Shown here: piece by piece, positions 50,850 to 59,726 of the stretch
Layout: every line of letters starts with the position of its first letter
Position numbering within the stretch: position 1 is the stretch's first letter
Source of the DNA: Rhizobium leguminosarum bv. viciae USDA 2370
Lineage (GTDB): Bacteria; Pseudomonadota; Alphaproteobacteria; Rhizobiales; Rhizobiaceae
Length of the DNA stretch: 64,000 nucleotides
Assembly (NCBI RefSeq): GCF_002008365.1
Contig: NZ_MRDL01000059.1
Coordinates: 124,001 to 188,000 of the forward strand
Direction of reading: 5' to 3'
Translations under genes and position numbers: made by a program
Notes under the pieces: model-generated
What the model was told of the DNA's origin: nothing
Database searches by the model: none
What the model saw: only the letters and a program-made list of their open reading frames with translations

Positions 50850-52136
50850 TCAGCCGGAGGCTTGACCGACCTCTGCAGCATGGACCACCACGCAGTTGCG
50901 GCCGGTCCTTTTGGCAAGGTAGAGTGCCGCATCGGCCTGTCGCTGCATGTGCTCTGCGGACACGAATTCACTGTTTTCCATCAATATCGCTATTCCGATG
51001 CTGACAGTGACCCAGGGACCGACGCGGGAGGTAGGATTTGGAAGAGACGCAGCTTCTACTCGGCTTCGAATTCTCTCAGCAACCAGCCGGGCCTCTTGTT
51101 CATCGGCGCGTGGGAGAAAGACGAGAAATTCTTCGCCTCCGTACCGGGCGACTTGGTCTCGCTCGTCTCTCATGCTGCTCTGAATGATGCCGGCAACTTT
51201 CACCAGGCAACGGTCGCCCTCGGCATGCCCGCGATTATCGTTGAGGCGCTTGAAGTCATCGACATCGCACATCAGCATCGCCGCGCTGCTCGTTCGTTTA
51301 AGGTCCTCGTTCCAGAAATGATGGAGCGTTTCCATCATCGAACGCCGGTTGGCGACACCGGTCAGCGGATCGGTCCGCGCCAGCAACTCCAGCTGGGAAT
51401 TGGCGTCAGTAAGCTCCGCGAGGCGGCTTCGATCTCGTAACTCAAGCAAGAAGGTTTTCTGAGCAAAGATGGTGGCGGTGCGTCTGGCAACGACGGTTGC
51501 CGCCACACCGCTTGCGAAAAACAGCGTACCGGCGAGAGCACTCCCCACTTCAATGCCCGGATTTCGCAGCTGAAACACAAGATAAATACCGAGGGCAGCT
51601 GCACCGATCGTCATCGCCCAACCGAGTGGAACGGGAAATATGATAATGGCAGTGACGGCCACAAAGAGCATGATGGTCAAATGCCGCTCGTAAAACTCGC
51701 CACCGGTGTTAACGCCCACCAAGGCTACCGAAAGAAGGATGAGAAAAACAGCCGAGAGGAGGAAAACTCCCTGCACCCACAAAGCGTGCGGCCGCAGGAA
51801 GGCTATCGCGGCGACAAGAGCTGCGGGGGGAAGGATAGACGCTGGCCAAAGCATCGACATTACGGTTTCGGTCGGAAGCAAGATCGCGTTGAGGCCCAAC
51901 GTCAGAACGTCGAGCACGATAACCCAAACCATCCACGCGCGGATGATCTTGGCAGTCCGCGGCCAGGAGCGTTCGCGAAAAAGCTGAGCCAGTTCCCCAT
52001 TGAAGCGGATATCACGCGTGCGTCCACCGAGCAGGCGCTCGACTTGCTCCACAATGGCCGGGCTCAACCTCTGGAGAGGTTTCCGCGAAGACGCCCTTAC
52101 CGGTTTGATAGGAGCTGTGGTTCGCTCGGTATCCAT
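50850..52136 (-). CDS. Membrane-bound diguanylate cyclase (GGDEF)
   Basis: 428 residues. Residues about 65-225 contain six membrane segments in a MASE-like sensor. The GGDEF domain begins near TDPLTGVANRRSMMETL (residue 256); the active-site motif is GGEEF at 333-337 and the Mg-binding DVDDFKRLND lies at 291-300. It should make cyclic di-GMP from GTP. The RxxD inhibitory site expected five residues before GGEEF reads DERD, so classic product inhibition is probably absent. Monocistronic, with no good ribosome binding site seen. Environmental signal unknown. Confidence 0.93.
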   Translation of the reverse strand: MDTERTTAPIKPVRASSRKPLQRLSPAIVEQVERLLGGRTRDIRFNGELAQLFRERSWPRTAKIIRAWMVWVIVLDVLTLGLNAILLPTETVMSMLWPASILPPAALVAAIAFLRPHALWVQGVFLLSAVFLILLSVALVGVNTGGEFYERHLTIMLFVAVTAIIIFPVPLGWAMTIGAAALGIYLVFQLRNPGIEVGSALAGTLFFASGVAATVVARRTATIFAQKTFLLELRDRSRLAELTDANSQLELLARTDPLTGVANRRSMMETLHHFWNEDLKRTSSAAMLMCDVDDFKRLNDNRGHAEGDRCLVKVAGIIQSSMRDERDQVARYGGEEFLVFLPRADEQEARLVAERIRSRVEAASLPNPTSRVGPWVTVSIGIAILMENSEFVSAEHMQRQADAALYLAKRTGRNCVVVHAAEVGQASG

Positions 52137-52764
52137 GTGTCGGATCTAGGGAGCAGACGACCGGAGGCAAGACGAGCCGCAAATTCCGCCCCAAAAGACG
52201 ATATGCTTGCCCTAATGATTTTGTACCAGGGGACGACAGCATGTCGTTAACGTGTCATATCGGGTCAAAGTCTCACGCGTGCCAGGCCGAATTTGCGTTC
52301 GATTCCTTTCAAGACCCCAATCATCCTCGATGAGGTAGGCCATCCAATGATCAAAGCTCGCCCGAAGCGAGATTGAGGAGGATGCCCGCTGAAATCCGAC
52401 GAAAGGCGATATATGCATCTTCGAGAAACTGAGGTTCTGGAAATAGGCGGGTTGTTGGTTCACATCCGTTCAAGGCGGTCGAACGTGGCGAAGATTACTT
52501 AAGAGCGCTTACCTTAGCTTTCTCCTTATTTAAATAAAGCCACGCTTGCTTAAATAGCGGCCGAAACCCATACTCGCGTCGCGATCCTTAGCGAAGGCAA
52601 TGATCCTTTGCCCCCAACCGCGTGAACATCCAATAATAATCTACGGGTCGACGGTTCGAACCCCTTCAACGCGATGGCTACGGCTGCTGCACAATGTTTA
52701 ACGGGGCACGGCACAATGCGTCCTGAGCCTGGCGAGCACGCTGGAAAAGGCATTCCCACCGGCG
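52137..52764. other. Long intergenic region between the cyclase and SerA-like genes
   Basis: 628 bases. A minus-strand frame (52212-52463, 83 residues, ending RYDTLTTCCRPLVQNH) has no recognisable domain. An AT-rich stretch lies near 52500-52555 (TTTCTCCTTATTTAAATAAAG). GACGGTTCGAACCCC near 52648 looks like a tRNA T-loop, but no T-stem or cloverleaf can be built. GC and reading-frame structure differ from the neighbours, so the region may be a remnant of transferred DNA; nothing firmer can be said. Confidence 0.35.
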
Positions 52765-54003
52765 TCAGTAAACCAATCGAGCCCGTATCGTTCCTTGAAT
52801 CTGGCGGAGTGCATCAAGTATATCATTTGCAGTTTGGCCAACGCCTTCGACTTCAATAACCACGTAACCCGTTTCGCCGTGCGTCTGCAGGAACTCGCCC
52901 ACAATATTAAGTCCACGAGACGAAAAAACCGTATTCAGATTGTTGAGAATGCCAGGGCGATTTTCATGAACATGGATGAAACGCGTGCCGTTTGGACGTG
53001 GCGGCAGTTGAACCTGGGGAAAGTTGACAGCGCCTAGCGTCGAGCCGATGTCCGAATATTCGACAAGCTTCCTCGAGACTTCTCTTCCAATACGTTCTTG
53101 GGCTTCTTCGGTCGACCCTCCAATATGCGGGGTCAGAATGACATTATCCAAACCTTGCAGCGGTGTTTCAAAACGCTCTTTGTTTGATGCCGGTTCCCTC
53201 GGGAACACGTCCACAGCCGCGCCTGCGAGATGTCCTTCTTTCAAAACCTTCGCGAGCGCTTCAAGATCCACCACGGTTCCGCGGGCATTATTGATGAAAA
53301 TGGCTCCCTTTTTCATCCTGCGCAGTTCAGCTTCAGTTATCATGTTTTGCGTCGAGCTGGTCTCTGGAACATGCATCGTCACAAAATCTGAGATTTCGAG
53401 GAGCTCGCCAAGCGTTGCCATCGATTCTGAATTGCCGTGGCGAAGCTTGTCCGAAGGATCAAAATAGCGAACGTTCATACCCATGCTTTCGGCAAGAACG
53501 CTTAGCTGCGAACCGATATTGCCATAGCCCACGATGCCCAGCGTTTTCCCGCGCACCTCACGACTACCTTCGGCGGTTTTGTCCCACCCGCCGTCATGAG
53601 CGGAAGCCGAACGCGGGAAAATCCGCCTGGTCAGCATTATGATCTCGCCGATCACAAGCTCGGCGACCGAGCGCGTATTCGAATAAGGGGCGTTGAATAC
53701 CGGGATCCCGCGTCGACGGGCCGCATCCAGGTCGACCTGATTTGTCCCCACAGAGAAACAACCGACGGCCATCAGCTTCTTGGCGGAGCTGAAAATCTCC
53801 TCAGTCAGCTGCGTGCGTGAACGAATTCCGACAATATGGGCCTCGGCTATATGACTTTTGAGATCTTTGTCATCCAGAGCCTTCGGCAAATGGGTCAGGT
53901 TGACGTAGCCGGATAAAGCGAAGTAGTCCACCGCGCTCTGACTGATCCCTTCCATCAGAAGCACGGAAATTCGATCGCGAGGAAGAGAAAGTTGTTCGGT
54001 CAT
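52765..54003 (-). CDS. serA: D-3-phosphoglycerate dehydrogenase-like protein with ACT domain
   Basis: 412 residues, the length of E. coli-type SerA. The Rossmann motif GYGNIG lies at 159-164; the catalytic Arg (NNARGTVVDL), Glu and His (LTPHIGGSTEEA) are present; a C-terminal ACT domain (RFIHVHENRPGILNNLNTVFSSRGLNIVGEFLQT) suggests serine feedback regulation. It oxidises 3-phosphoglycerate to phosphohydroxypyruvate with NAD, the first step of serine synthesis. A housekeeping copy is normally chromosomal, so this may be a paralogue. Lower GC than its neighbours and flanking long non-coding gaps fit acquisition by transfer, an inference. Confidence 0.88.
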   Translation of the reverse strand: MTEQLSLPRDRISVLLMEGISQSAVDYFALSGYVNLTHLPKALDDKDLKSHIAEAHIVGIRSRTQLTEEIFSSAKKLMAVGCFSVGTNQVDLDAARRRGIPVFNAPYSNTRSVAELVIGEIIMLTRRIFPRSASAHDGGWDKTAEGSREVRGKTLGIVGYGNIGSQLSVLAESMGMNVRYFDPSDKLRHGNSESMATLGELLEISDFVTMHVPETSSTQNMITEAELRRMKKGAIFINNARGTVVDLEALAKVLKEGHLAGAAVDVFPREPASNKERFETPLQGLDNVILTPHIGGSTEEAQERIGREVSRKLVEYSDIGSTLGAVNFPQVQLPPRPNGTRFIHVHENRPGILNNLNTVFSSRGLNIVGEFLQTHGETGYVVIEVEGVGQTANDILDALRQIQGTIRARLVY

Positions 54004-54466
54004 TGAATTGCCTCGGAGTCTCGGATTCTATCTGGCCGAAGTAGCTCGTCCGACACCAAGACGCACTGCTATGGCAGCATGACTTAGCGACCATCCGATG
54101 AGCAGCGCAATAACAAACTCAGCTCTGTCGGCAGGCATAAGGCTCCGTTGCCGCAATTCAGCATATGCCGACAGTCATGAAGAGCGAACGGCGGCTGTCA
54201 AAAAACAGCGGTTGCTATTTCTCTACAATAATCTGCACATCTTTCATCATCAAAGGCCAGCTCGTCTTTGGTCCGCAAGCCGCGAGTATGAGTTCTCCAT
54301 CTGGAGAGCCGCCTTCAGCGTCTGCTACCGAGCACTTGCAATCGAAAGAAGGGTGGCAAACCGGGCCGTCTTCGATGATTATTCTCAAGCCAATTGATTG
54401 ACGAGGTCATTGAGCAGCCGGCTTGAATGATCTCCTCCGGGCCTTAAGCCGCTCAGCGCAGCGGGG
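54004..54466. other. Intergenic region, nothing recognised
   Basis: 463 bases of relatively low GC between the SerA-like start and the DUF1254 protein gene end. Overlapping plus-strand frames (54098-54397 and 54165-54401) have no ribosome binding site or recognisable protein pattern. The promoter of the SerA-like gene should lie at the left end. Confidence 0.35.
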
Positions 54467-56020
54467 TCACTCCACCTTCTCGATGTCCCCTGGGACCCAG
54501 CTCTTGTCGATGGCCGCTTCGGTCGGGCCGTAGAGCCTGAGGATGGCGAAGTACCCCTTGCCCGGCACCGTCGCGAGCCAATTGCCGGCCTTGCCCTCGG
54601 GCGCTTTTGGCGCGAGGTAAAGCTCCGTGCTGCCATCAGCGTTCTGCGCCGGCCTGTCCTTTGAACCCAACGATGGGAAAGGCTGCCCATTGGCGAGACC
54701 CGAAGCATTCTCAGCCTCGTAGAGCGTCACCGACCAGAAGTTGGCGGCTGGAATGTTGGCGGGCAGGTTCAGGCGGTAGTTGCTACCGCCCGACAAGGGC
54801 ACGCCTTCGCTATCGATGAAGCCTATCATGTACTTCGCGCCCTTGCCCGGGGTTTGGGACATCATCCCCGGGCTGATCGAGTAGTAGTCGGTGAACATCC
54901 AGATTCGGGCATCGAGGGCGAGATATGGATACGCTCCGGCGACATTCTCCCAGTCCGGATTCTTCGACCCACCCGGATTCGCGGGAGTCCCGTCGGAGAA
55001 AGGATTGAGCCAGCGGCGGTCTGGATAGACGAGCAACGAGAGACCACTTGCCTTGTCGGCAAAGCCAATGACACGGCTCATTTTGTAGCCGGTCTTCGCG
55101 GCACGATCGAGGATCTCGCGTGTGTGCGCATCAGGATTGAACGGCTGGCCCTTGACGATGCCGATGGCCGCCAGCATGCCGAGCCAATCGGGACCTGCAA
55201 GATTGTCACCCTCCCTGTCCACCAGCAGCTTGAGTTGATCGAAGGCGCTGCCGTCGCTGATCGGCAGCATGTTGACCGGGACGCCGGAGCCATCGGGGAA
55301 TTCCATCGGCTTGGCGCCAGCCTCGCCGTTAAGCGGATAGATCTTTGTCTTCTCCAGGTGCGCGACAGCAGGTGTCAGATTCTTCGGGTCCTTGTAGAAC
55401 CCGCGCAGGAAGATAAAGACGCTGTTGGTGCCTGACCGGTAAACGTAATAACCTTCCGGCACCGCTCCCGTGTAGCCGGGTGGCAACAGGAGGAACTTGC
55501 CCCCCTTGCCGCCATCCGGTCCAAACAGACCGACGTCACCAAAGAACTTGCCGCCATCCACCGGGATGGGGCGCTGCCAGTAATCCAGCAGGATGGCTTG
55601 CAACTCAGACGGCGCTTCCATCACCAGCGGACCATCCTTGCCCAGGTCAACGTAGCTCATGGCGTAGAGGACGTCGGAGTTGGGAGTAGTCACCAGGGTC
55701 TTGGCGTCGAGCCGCTTCTTCCAGATCGGCAGGACGTTGTAGCCGGCGCCGAATGTCTTTTCCGATCCGACCTGCATCCCGAGGGTGTTGATCAACGGCA
55801 GCGCCCAGAGATAGGTCTGCGTCGCCCGTTGGAAGAGCAGTTCGTCGCGCAAGGTCTGCGCTGTCTCTTTTGTGGGCCGGCCTTCCGCGAACGGGAGGTT
55901 GGCCAACTTATCGAAGGAGGTCTCCTGAGCGAAAGCCTGCGTAGCAAGGCCGTTCATTGCCAAACCGCCAACCAGCGCGGCGGCGATAAGGCTGAGGGTG
56001 CGAGTGGTTGTCATGTTCAT
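54467..56020 (-). CDS. Exported DUF1254/DUF1214 protein
   Basis: 517 residues from the ATG at 56020 with AAGGAAC upstream (another ATG at 56014); the frame is open to 56317 but overlaps the previous gene. Signal peptide about 1-32 (LSLIAAALVGGLAMNGLATQAFAQ). The N-terminal half is DUF1254 (RATQTYLWALPLINTLGMQVGSEKTFGAGYNVLPIWKKRL... TPNSDVLYAMSYVDL) and the C-terminal half DUF1214 (NFWSVTLYEAENASGLANGQPFPSLGSKD...TELYLAPKAPEGKAGNWLATVPGKGYFAILRLYGP). These two-domain proteins are common in bacteria and have no proven activity. Follows a paralogue of the same architecture, 26 bases away. Confidence 0.88.
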   Translation of the reverse strand: MNMTTTRTLSLIAAALVGGLAMNGLATQAFAQETSFDKLANLPFAEGRPTKETAQTLRDELLFQRATQTYLWALPLINTLGMQVGSEKTFGAGYNVLPIWKKRLDAKTLVTTPNSDVLYAMSYVDLGKDGPLVMEAPSELQAILLDYWQRPIPVDGGKFFGDVGLFGPDGGKGGKFLLLPPGYTGAVPEGYYVYRSGTNSVFIFLRGFYKDPKNLTPAVAHLEKTKIYPLNGEAGAKPMEFPDGSGVPVNMLPISDGSAFDQLKLLVDREGDNLAGPDWLGMLAAIGIVKGQPFNPDAHTREILDRAAKTGYKMSRVIGFADKASGLSLLVYPDRRWLNPFSDGTPANPGGSKNPDWENVAGAYPYLALDARIWMFTDYYSISPGMMSQTPGKGAKYMIGFIDSEGVPLSGGSNYRLNLPANIPAANFWSVTLYEAENASGLANGQPFPSLGSKDRPAQNADGSTELYLAPKAPEGKAGNWLATVPGKGYFAILRLYGPTEAAIDKSWVPGDIEKVE

Positions 56021-56046
56021 GTTCCTTCCGCGCTTGATCGACTTAT

Positions 56047-57513
56047 TCACTGCACCATCGCGATGGTCGGCGGCGTCCAAGTGCCGTCGAGGATAGGCTT
56101 GTCGGGCCAATAGGCGCGGATGTAGAGCGAGAACGAACCTTCGGGCGCGGGCAGCCAGTTGCTTTCCTTGTCCGCGCCCGGCGACTTGGCGCTGGCGTAA
56201 AGCGTCAGCGAGCCGTCCGCGTTGTATTTGATGGTCTTGTTCTTCGTGCCCAGCGAATAGCGCTTTAGTGGATTTGGGTTGAAGAAGTGGACATCGTTGT
56301 ACAAGGTCAACGACCAAAATCCCTTGACCGGTGGCGTCTGACCCTTGGCAAAGGTGATCGTGTAAGCGTTCTGTCCGTTGAGTTGTGCACCCTGCTTGTC
56401 GTTGTCCGTGTAGATGTACTTGGTTTCCTCAGGCCGGTTGTCGTACATGTTCGACTTGGAGGTGCCCGTGCGATTGACGTAGTCGGTCCCCCACTCCGCG
56501 TTGTTCACCGGCGAATTCCAACCATTGCCGGCAGGGCGGCCGTTATTGGCCCACTTAAAGAACGGTGAGATCAGTTCTCCCTCGGCGGCGACAGCAGTTT
56601 CCACAAGCGTCTTCTTGATCGCAGGATCCTTGGCGGCCGCCTCCAGCACGCTACCGATCCAGTTGTAGAGGGCTTCCTCGCCCGGCATCGGCGGCACTTG
56701 TTTCATCACCTCAGGCAACTCGTCGAAGAAGGTTTCCGGGTTTACCCACTTGGTCTCACCCTTGCCGGTGGATTTCGGTGCCGGGAAATGCGGGAGCTTG
56801 CTCCAGTCCCTGATCTTCATCTTCCCGTCGAACTCCGACAACGGGTAGTAGACGACCTGGCTGAGCAACGGCTGGACAGCTTTTTGATCCTCGGCGCTGT
56901 CATCGATGAAGATGCGCGGAATGACAAAGGCAAGCGACGTGGAGGAGCGCACCACGGCCGTGATGCCGGCTGGCGTTTCGCCCTTCCAGTCTGGACCGAC
57001 CATCAGATAGAAGCCGGGCTTGGTGCCGTATTGCTTGCCGATCTCGGAAAACTCGTCGGTGCGCGCGTCATAGTGCGCATAGACCCAGAAACGATCGCCA
57101 AAATCCGGTACCTGGAAGACGATGGGCTCTTTGTCCAGTGTCATCCAGCCAGCACCATACGCGACATCCTGGTTCGGGCAGGCGATGATCGTCTGGTCCG
57201 GGCTGATATACCCGGTCAGCATTGCGTTCCCGTTGAACGCGATCGGAACCACTCCGCCTATCAAGCCTGGTTCGGGCGCCTTGGAAAAAGCGATGGAGCG
57301 GTTGACCGAATTGACCAGTGGCCAGCCCCACAGGTAGGCCATCCGCCCCACAGTTTGCACGTAGGCCGTGGTTATGGCTGTGCCGCTCGCCGGACCGGGC
57401 ACTTCGGCGGCTGTCGTGGGGATCTGGAGCTGCTGCGCGTGGGCCAAGTTTGGCGCCATCGAAAAGCTCAATGCGAGCGCGGAAGCGACGACGGATGATT
57501 TCATGCGGCTCAT
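56047..57513 (-). CDS. Exported DUF1254/DUF1214 protein (paralogue)
   Basis: 488 residues with signal peptide 1-26 (SVVASALALSFSMAPNLAHAQ). DUF1254 covers about 45-200 (YVQTVGRMAYLWGWPLVNSVNRS...ACPNQDVAYGAGWMTLDKEPIVFQVPDFGDRFWVYAHYDARTDEF) and DUF1214 the C-terminal part (GFWSLTLYNDVHFFNPNPLKRYSLGTKNKTIKYNADGSLTLYASAKSPG). It shares the architecture but little sequence with the downstream gene, so the pair is an old duplication or a heteromeric partner. Its ribosome binding region is duplicated (about 57507-57565). Function unknown. Confidence 0.88.
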   Translation of the reverse strand: MSRMKSSVVASALALSFSMAPNLAHAQQLQIPTTAAEVPGPASGTAITTAYVQTVGRMAYLWGWPLVNSVNRSIAFSKAPEPGLIGGVVPIAFNGNAMLTGYISPDQTIIACPNQDVAYGAGWMTLDKEPIVFQVPDFGDRFWVYAHYDARTDEFSEIGKQYGTKPGFYLMVGPDWKGETPAGITAVVRSSTSLAFVIPRIFIDDSAEDQKAVQPLLSQVVYYPLSEFDGKMKIRDWSKLPHFPAPKSTGKGETKWVNPETFFDELPEVMKQVPPMPGEEALYNWIGSVLEAAAKDPAIKKTLVETAVAAEGELISPFFKWANNGRPAGNGWNSPVNNAEWGTDYVNRTGTSKSNMYDNRPEETKYIYTDNDKQGAQLNGQNAYTITFAKGQTPPVKGFWSLTLYNDVHFFNPNPLKRYSLGTKNKTIKYNADGSLTLYASAKSPGADKESNWLPAPEGSFSLYIRAYWPDKPILDGTWTPPTIAMVQ

Positions 57514-57565
57514 GATGGTCTCTCCCAGCGGGCTCGTGATGGTCTCTCCTAGCCCGTGATGGTAG
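57507..57565. repeat. Tandem duplication of the translation-initiation region
   Basis: On the minus strand GGGAGAGACCATCATGAGCC (the true start) is preceded about 27 bases upstream by GGAGAGACCATCACGAGCCC, and a third partial CCATCACGGGC lies before that. The upstream copy has ACG where the real gene has ATG. Confidence 0.8.
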
Positions 57566-58072
57566 ACCCAACTGGACCCCTGGCGATATTGTCCTTTGGG
57601 GAATCGTGATCTTGACCCAGACGCCAGCCACGCCTGGAGGTTAGCGTTAGCCAGTTCCAGCGCAGTAAATGTCGTTACGAGGAAGGCTTGAGCTCGGGTG
57701 GGAGGCAGAAAATCTGACCAACGCCGATGACCGCTTTGCGCGTCATCTCAGGACGCCGAGGTGCGATGCCGGCAACGTCTCAGTTGGGTCACCGCGACGA
57801 TGCGCACGTTCAACCTGGAGCCCGCTCATGAAGATTCGCAGCCCGAAGCTGACGGTCGGCTTGCGGCTGCAAATTGGTCATTCCTCTATGGCCGGGGCAA
57901 TGTTAGCTGGAGGTGCATTTGAAATAAGGCGCCCTGTAAACTACAGGGTTGTCGGTTGGGATCCCTTCAAGGCGATCACCTTTCAGTCGGTAGACCTACA
58001 CGTGATTTGCCTTCCGATCAGAGCGGGATAGCGAGCGCTCGACTTGATGTCTCGTTTCCGAATGACCGCCGC
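57566..58072. other. Intergenic region, possible gene remnant
   Basis: About 500 bases between the DUF1254 promoter side and the end of the hydroxyacid dehydrogenase gene. A plus-strand frame at 57669-58031 contains LELGWEAENLTNADDRFARHL, faintly like the end of a TonB-dependent receptor, and then becomes unlike any protein. Not called a gene. The promoter of the DUF1254 pair should lie at the left end. Confidence 0.3.
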
Positions 58073-59077
58073 TCACGCCGTGATCTGATTTCGCAGTCGG
58101 CCCTCGTCGAGCAGAATCTTGACTGTCTGCGCTGCGTTGTGGCGCATCTCGATGGCTGCATGATCGGAGTAGAAGGCATTGTGCGGCGTTATCACCAGCC
58201 GCCCCTCAAGCCAGTCACTCCTATCGCGCCATGCTGTCAGCAGCGGATGATCGCGCGGCGGTTCCTGCGCCAGTGTGTCGATTGCCGCCGCCGCGAGATG
58301 GCCATTTCGCAGTGAGGCTTCGAGCGCATCGAGATCGTCGAGCAGTTCTCCCCGCGCGGTATTGACCAGGATGGCTCCGGGCTTCAGCCGGGAAAGTCCA
58401 TCCGCGCCAAGAATACCGCGCGTCTCGTCGTTTGCCGGGCAATGCAGGGTGACGATATCCGCCTGGGCGAAGAGGTCATCTAACCGGTCGGTGCGTTCAT
58501 AGCCGACCGCCTTCTCATGGCCGCGCGGCTGGCCGGGATCATAGCCCAGGATGCGGAAGCCGAAGGGCTTCAGCCGGTTGACCACAGCCGTCCCGATCCG
58601 TCCGACACCCATCACGCCCACCGTGGTCCGGTTCGAGCGGGCAAGTGGCTTGAGGCTATGGACCTGCCATCCTGTCGTATAGCCACGGGCGTGGGCATCA
58701 TGCTCCCAGAGTCGCCGGTGCAGCGACAGCATCATCGCGAGCGCATGGTCGGCGACCTCCTCCGTGCCGTAATCGGGATTGTTGGCGAACGGGATGCCTG
58801 CATCAGCCAGAGCCGAAAGATCGATCTTCTCGTAGCCGACACCATAACGCACGACGGCCCTGCAGCGTGAAAGTTGGGCGATACTTTTCGGCCCGAGCCG
58901 TGCGCCCCAGACCATCAGGGCATCAAGCCGAGCCAAGCGCTCGGGGGAGAAAAGCGTTTCGTCAGTGGTGGCGAAGAAATCGATCTCGACATCGTCGCCG
59001 AGCACCTCGGCCTCGAGATCAGGGGTGCCGAACATGTGATCGGTGATGCCGACGACATATTTCTTTTGTGTTGTCAT
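58073..59077 (-). CDS. D-2-hydroxyacid dehydrogenase
   Basis: 334 residues. NAD-binding motif GVGRIG (in GVMGVGRIGTAVVNRLKPFGFRILGYD), catalytic Arg in NTARGELL, Glu in the EP segment (TLAQEPPRDHP) and His in ITPHNAFYSD are present. It reduces a 2-keto acid or oxidises a D-2-hydroxy acid. No ACT or other regulatory domain. It closes a run of organosulfur-type genes and starts 17 bases after the FMN reductase, so it may process the carbon skeleton left after desulfonation; the substrate is a guess. Confidence 0.9.
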   Translation of the reverse strand: MTTQKKYVVGITDHMFGTPDLEAEVLGDDVEIDFFATTDETLFSPERLARLDALMVWGARLGPKSIAQLSRCRAVVRYGVGYEKIDLSALADAGIPFANNPDYGTEEVADHALAMMLSLHRRLWEHDAHARGYTTGWQVHSLKPLARSNRTTVGVMGVGRIGTAVVNRLKPFGFRILGYDPGQPRGHEKAVGYERTDRLDDLFAQADIVTLHCPANDETRGILGADGLSRLKPGAILVNTARGELLDDLDALEASLRNGHLAAAAIDTLAQEPPRDHPLLTAWRDRSDWLEGRLVITPHNAFYSDHAAIEMRHNAAQTVKILLDEGRLRNQITA

Positions 59078-59093
59078 TTTGCCCGCCGACTAA

Positions 59094-59654
59094 TTATTCC
59101 GCGGCAATTGCGTCTGCCGTCGAACGGGCCTTCACAAGGACGGAGGCCTCTGCCAGCGCCTGGTTTACCCGACCGAGAATAGCCGTTGACGGAATGCCAT
59201 CAGTGAAATCGCGGCTCGAGGCATAGATTGCCGTCGGCAGCACAAAAGCCTCGAAAAAAGCAAATAGCGGGCGAAGTTGATGCTCGACAACGAGGGAGTG
59301 TCGATCGCCCCCGCCGGTTGCCGTCAGGATGACGGGTTTGCCGCGCAAGTCTGCCGGATCGAGTAGATCGAAGACGTGCTTGAACAGGCCCGTGTAGCTC
59401 CCCTTGTAGGTTGGCGAACCGATGACGAGCGCTTCTGCGTCGATGATTGTTTGGATCACCGCCCTTGCTGCCGGATCGAGGTCCGCGACCGATCTTGCGG
59501 CCGCCAGTGAGATACCGAGGTCTTCGACGTCGAAGACGGCGTGCTGCAGGCCGGCCTGCTTCGCCAGCGATACCGTGACACTCTCCACGAAGCGCCTGGT
59601 GCTGGACGGGCGGGAGAGATTGCCCGAAAAGCCGACGATCAGATCGTTGCTCAT
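59094..59654 (-). CDS. NADPH-dependent FMN reductase (MsuE/SsuE type)
   Basis: 186 residues with a flavodoxin-like fold: GFSGNLSRPSSTRRFVESV (phosphate loop), IGSPTYKGSYTGLFKHVFDLLDPADLRGKPVILTATGGGDRHSLVVEHQLRPLFAFF (FMN-binding region of MsuE/SsuE reductases). It supplies reduced FMN to the LLM monooxygenases encoded upstream in the same orientation. AAAGGAATTT precedes the start. Family assignment is strong; MsuE versus SsuE is not resolvable here. Confidence 0.92.
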   Translation of the reverse strand: MSNDLIVGFSGNLSRPSSTRRFVESVTVSLAKQAGLQHAVFDVEDLGISLAAARSVADLDPAARAVIQTIIDAEALVIGSPTYKGSYTGLFKHVFDLLDPADLRGKPVILTATGGGDRHSLVVEHQLRPLFAFFEAFVLPTAIYASSRDFTDGIPSTAILGRVNQALAEASVLVKARSTADAIAAE

Positions 59655-59726
59655 CTAAATTCCTTTCGCGAGTTCGCCTCGATCATGCGAGGGAGGAGGG
59701 AGGCCATCGGACGAGGCGCTCTGTTG

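Noticed and set aside
52635..52665. tRNA-like GGTTCGAACC string
   Set aside because: The five-base T-stem does not pair on either strand and no D- or anticodon arm or acceptor stem could be built, so no tRNA is called.
54098..54401. Two overlapping open frames of 78 and 99 codons
   Set aside because: No ribosome binding site, no recognisable motif, and frames overlap in different phases.
57669..58031. 120-codon frame with an ENLTNADD phrase like TonB-dependent receptors
   Set aside because: The resemblance is one short phrase; no beta-barrel pattern, start signal or neighbouring receptor gene was found.
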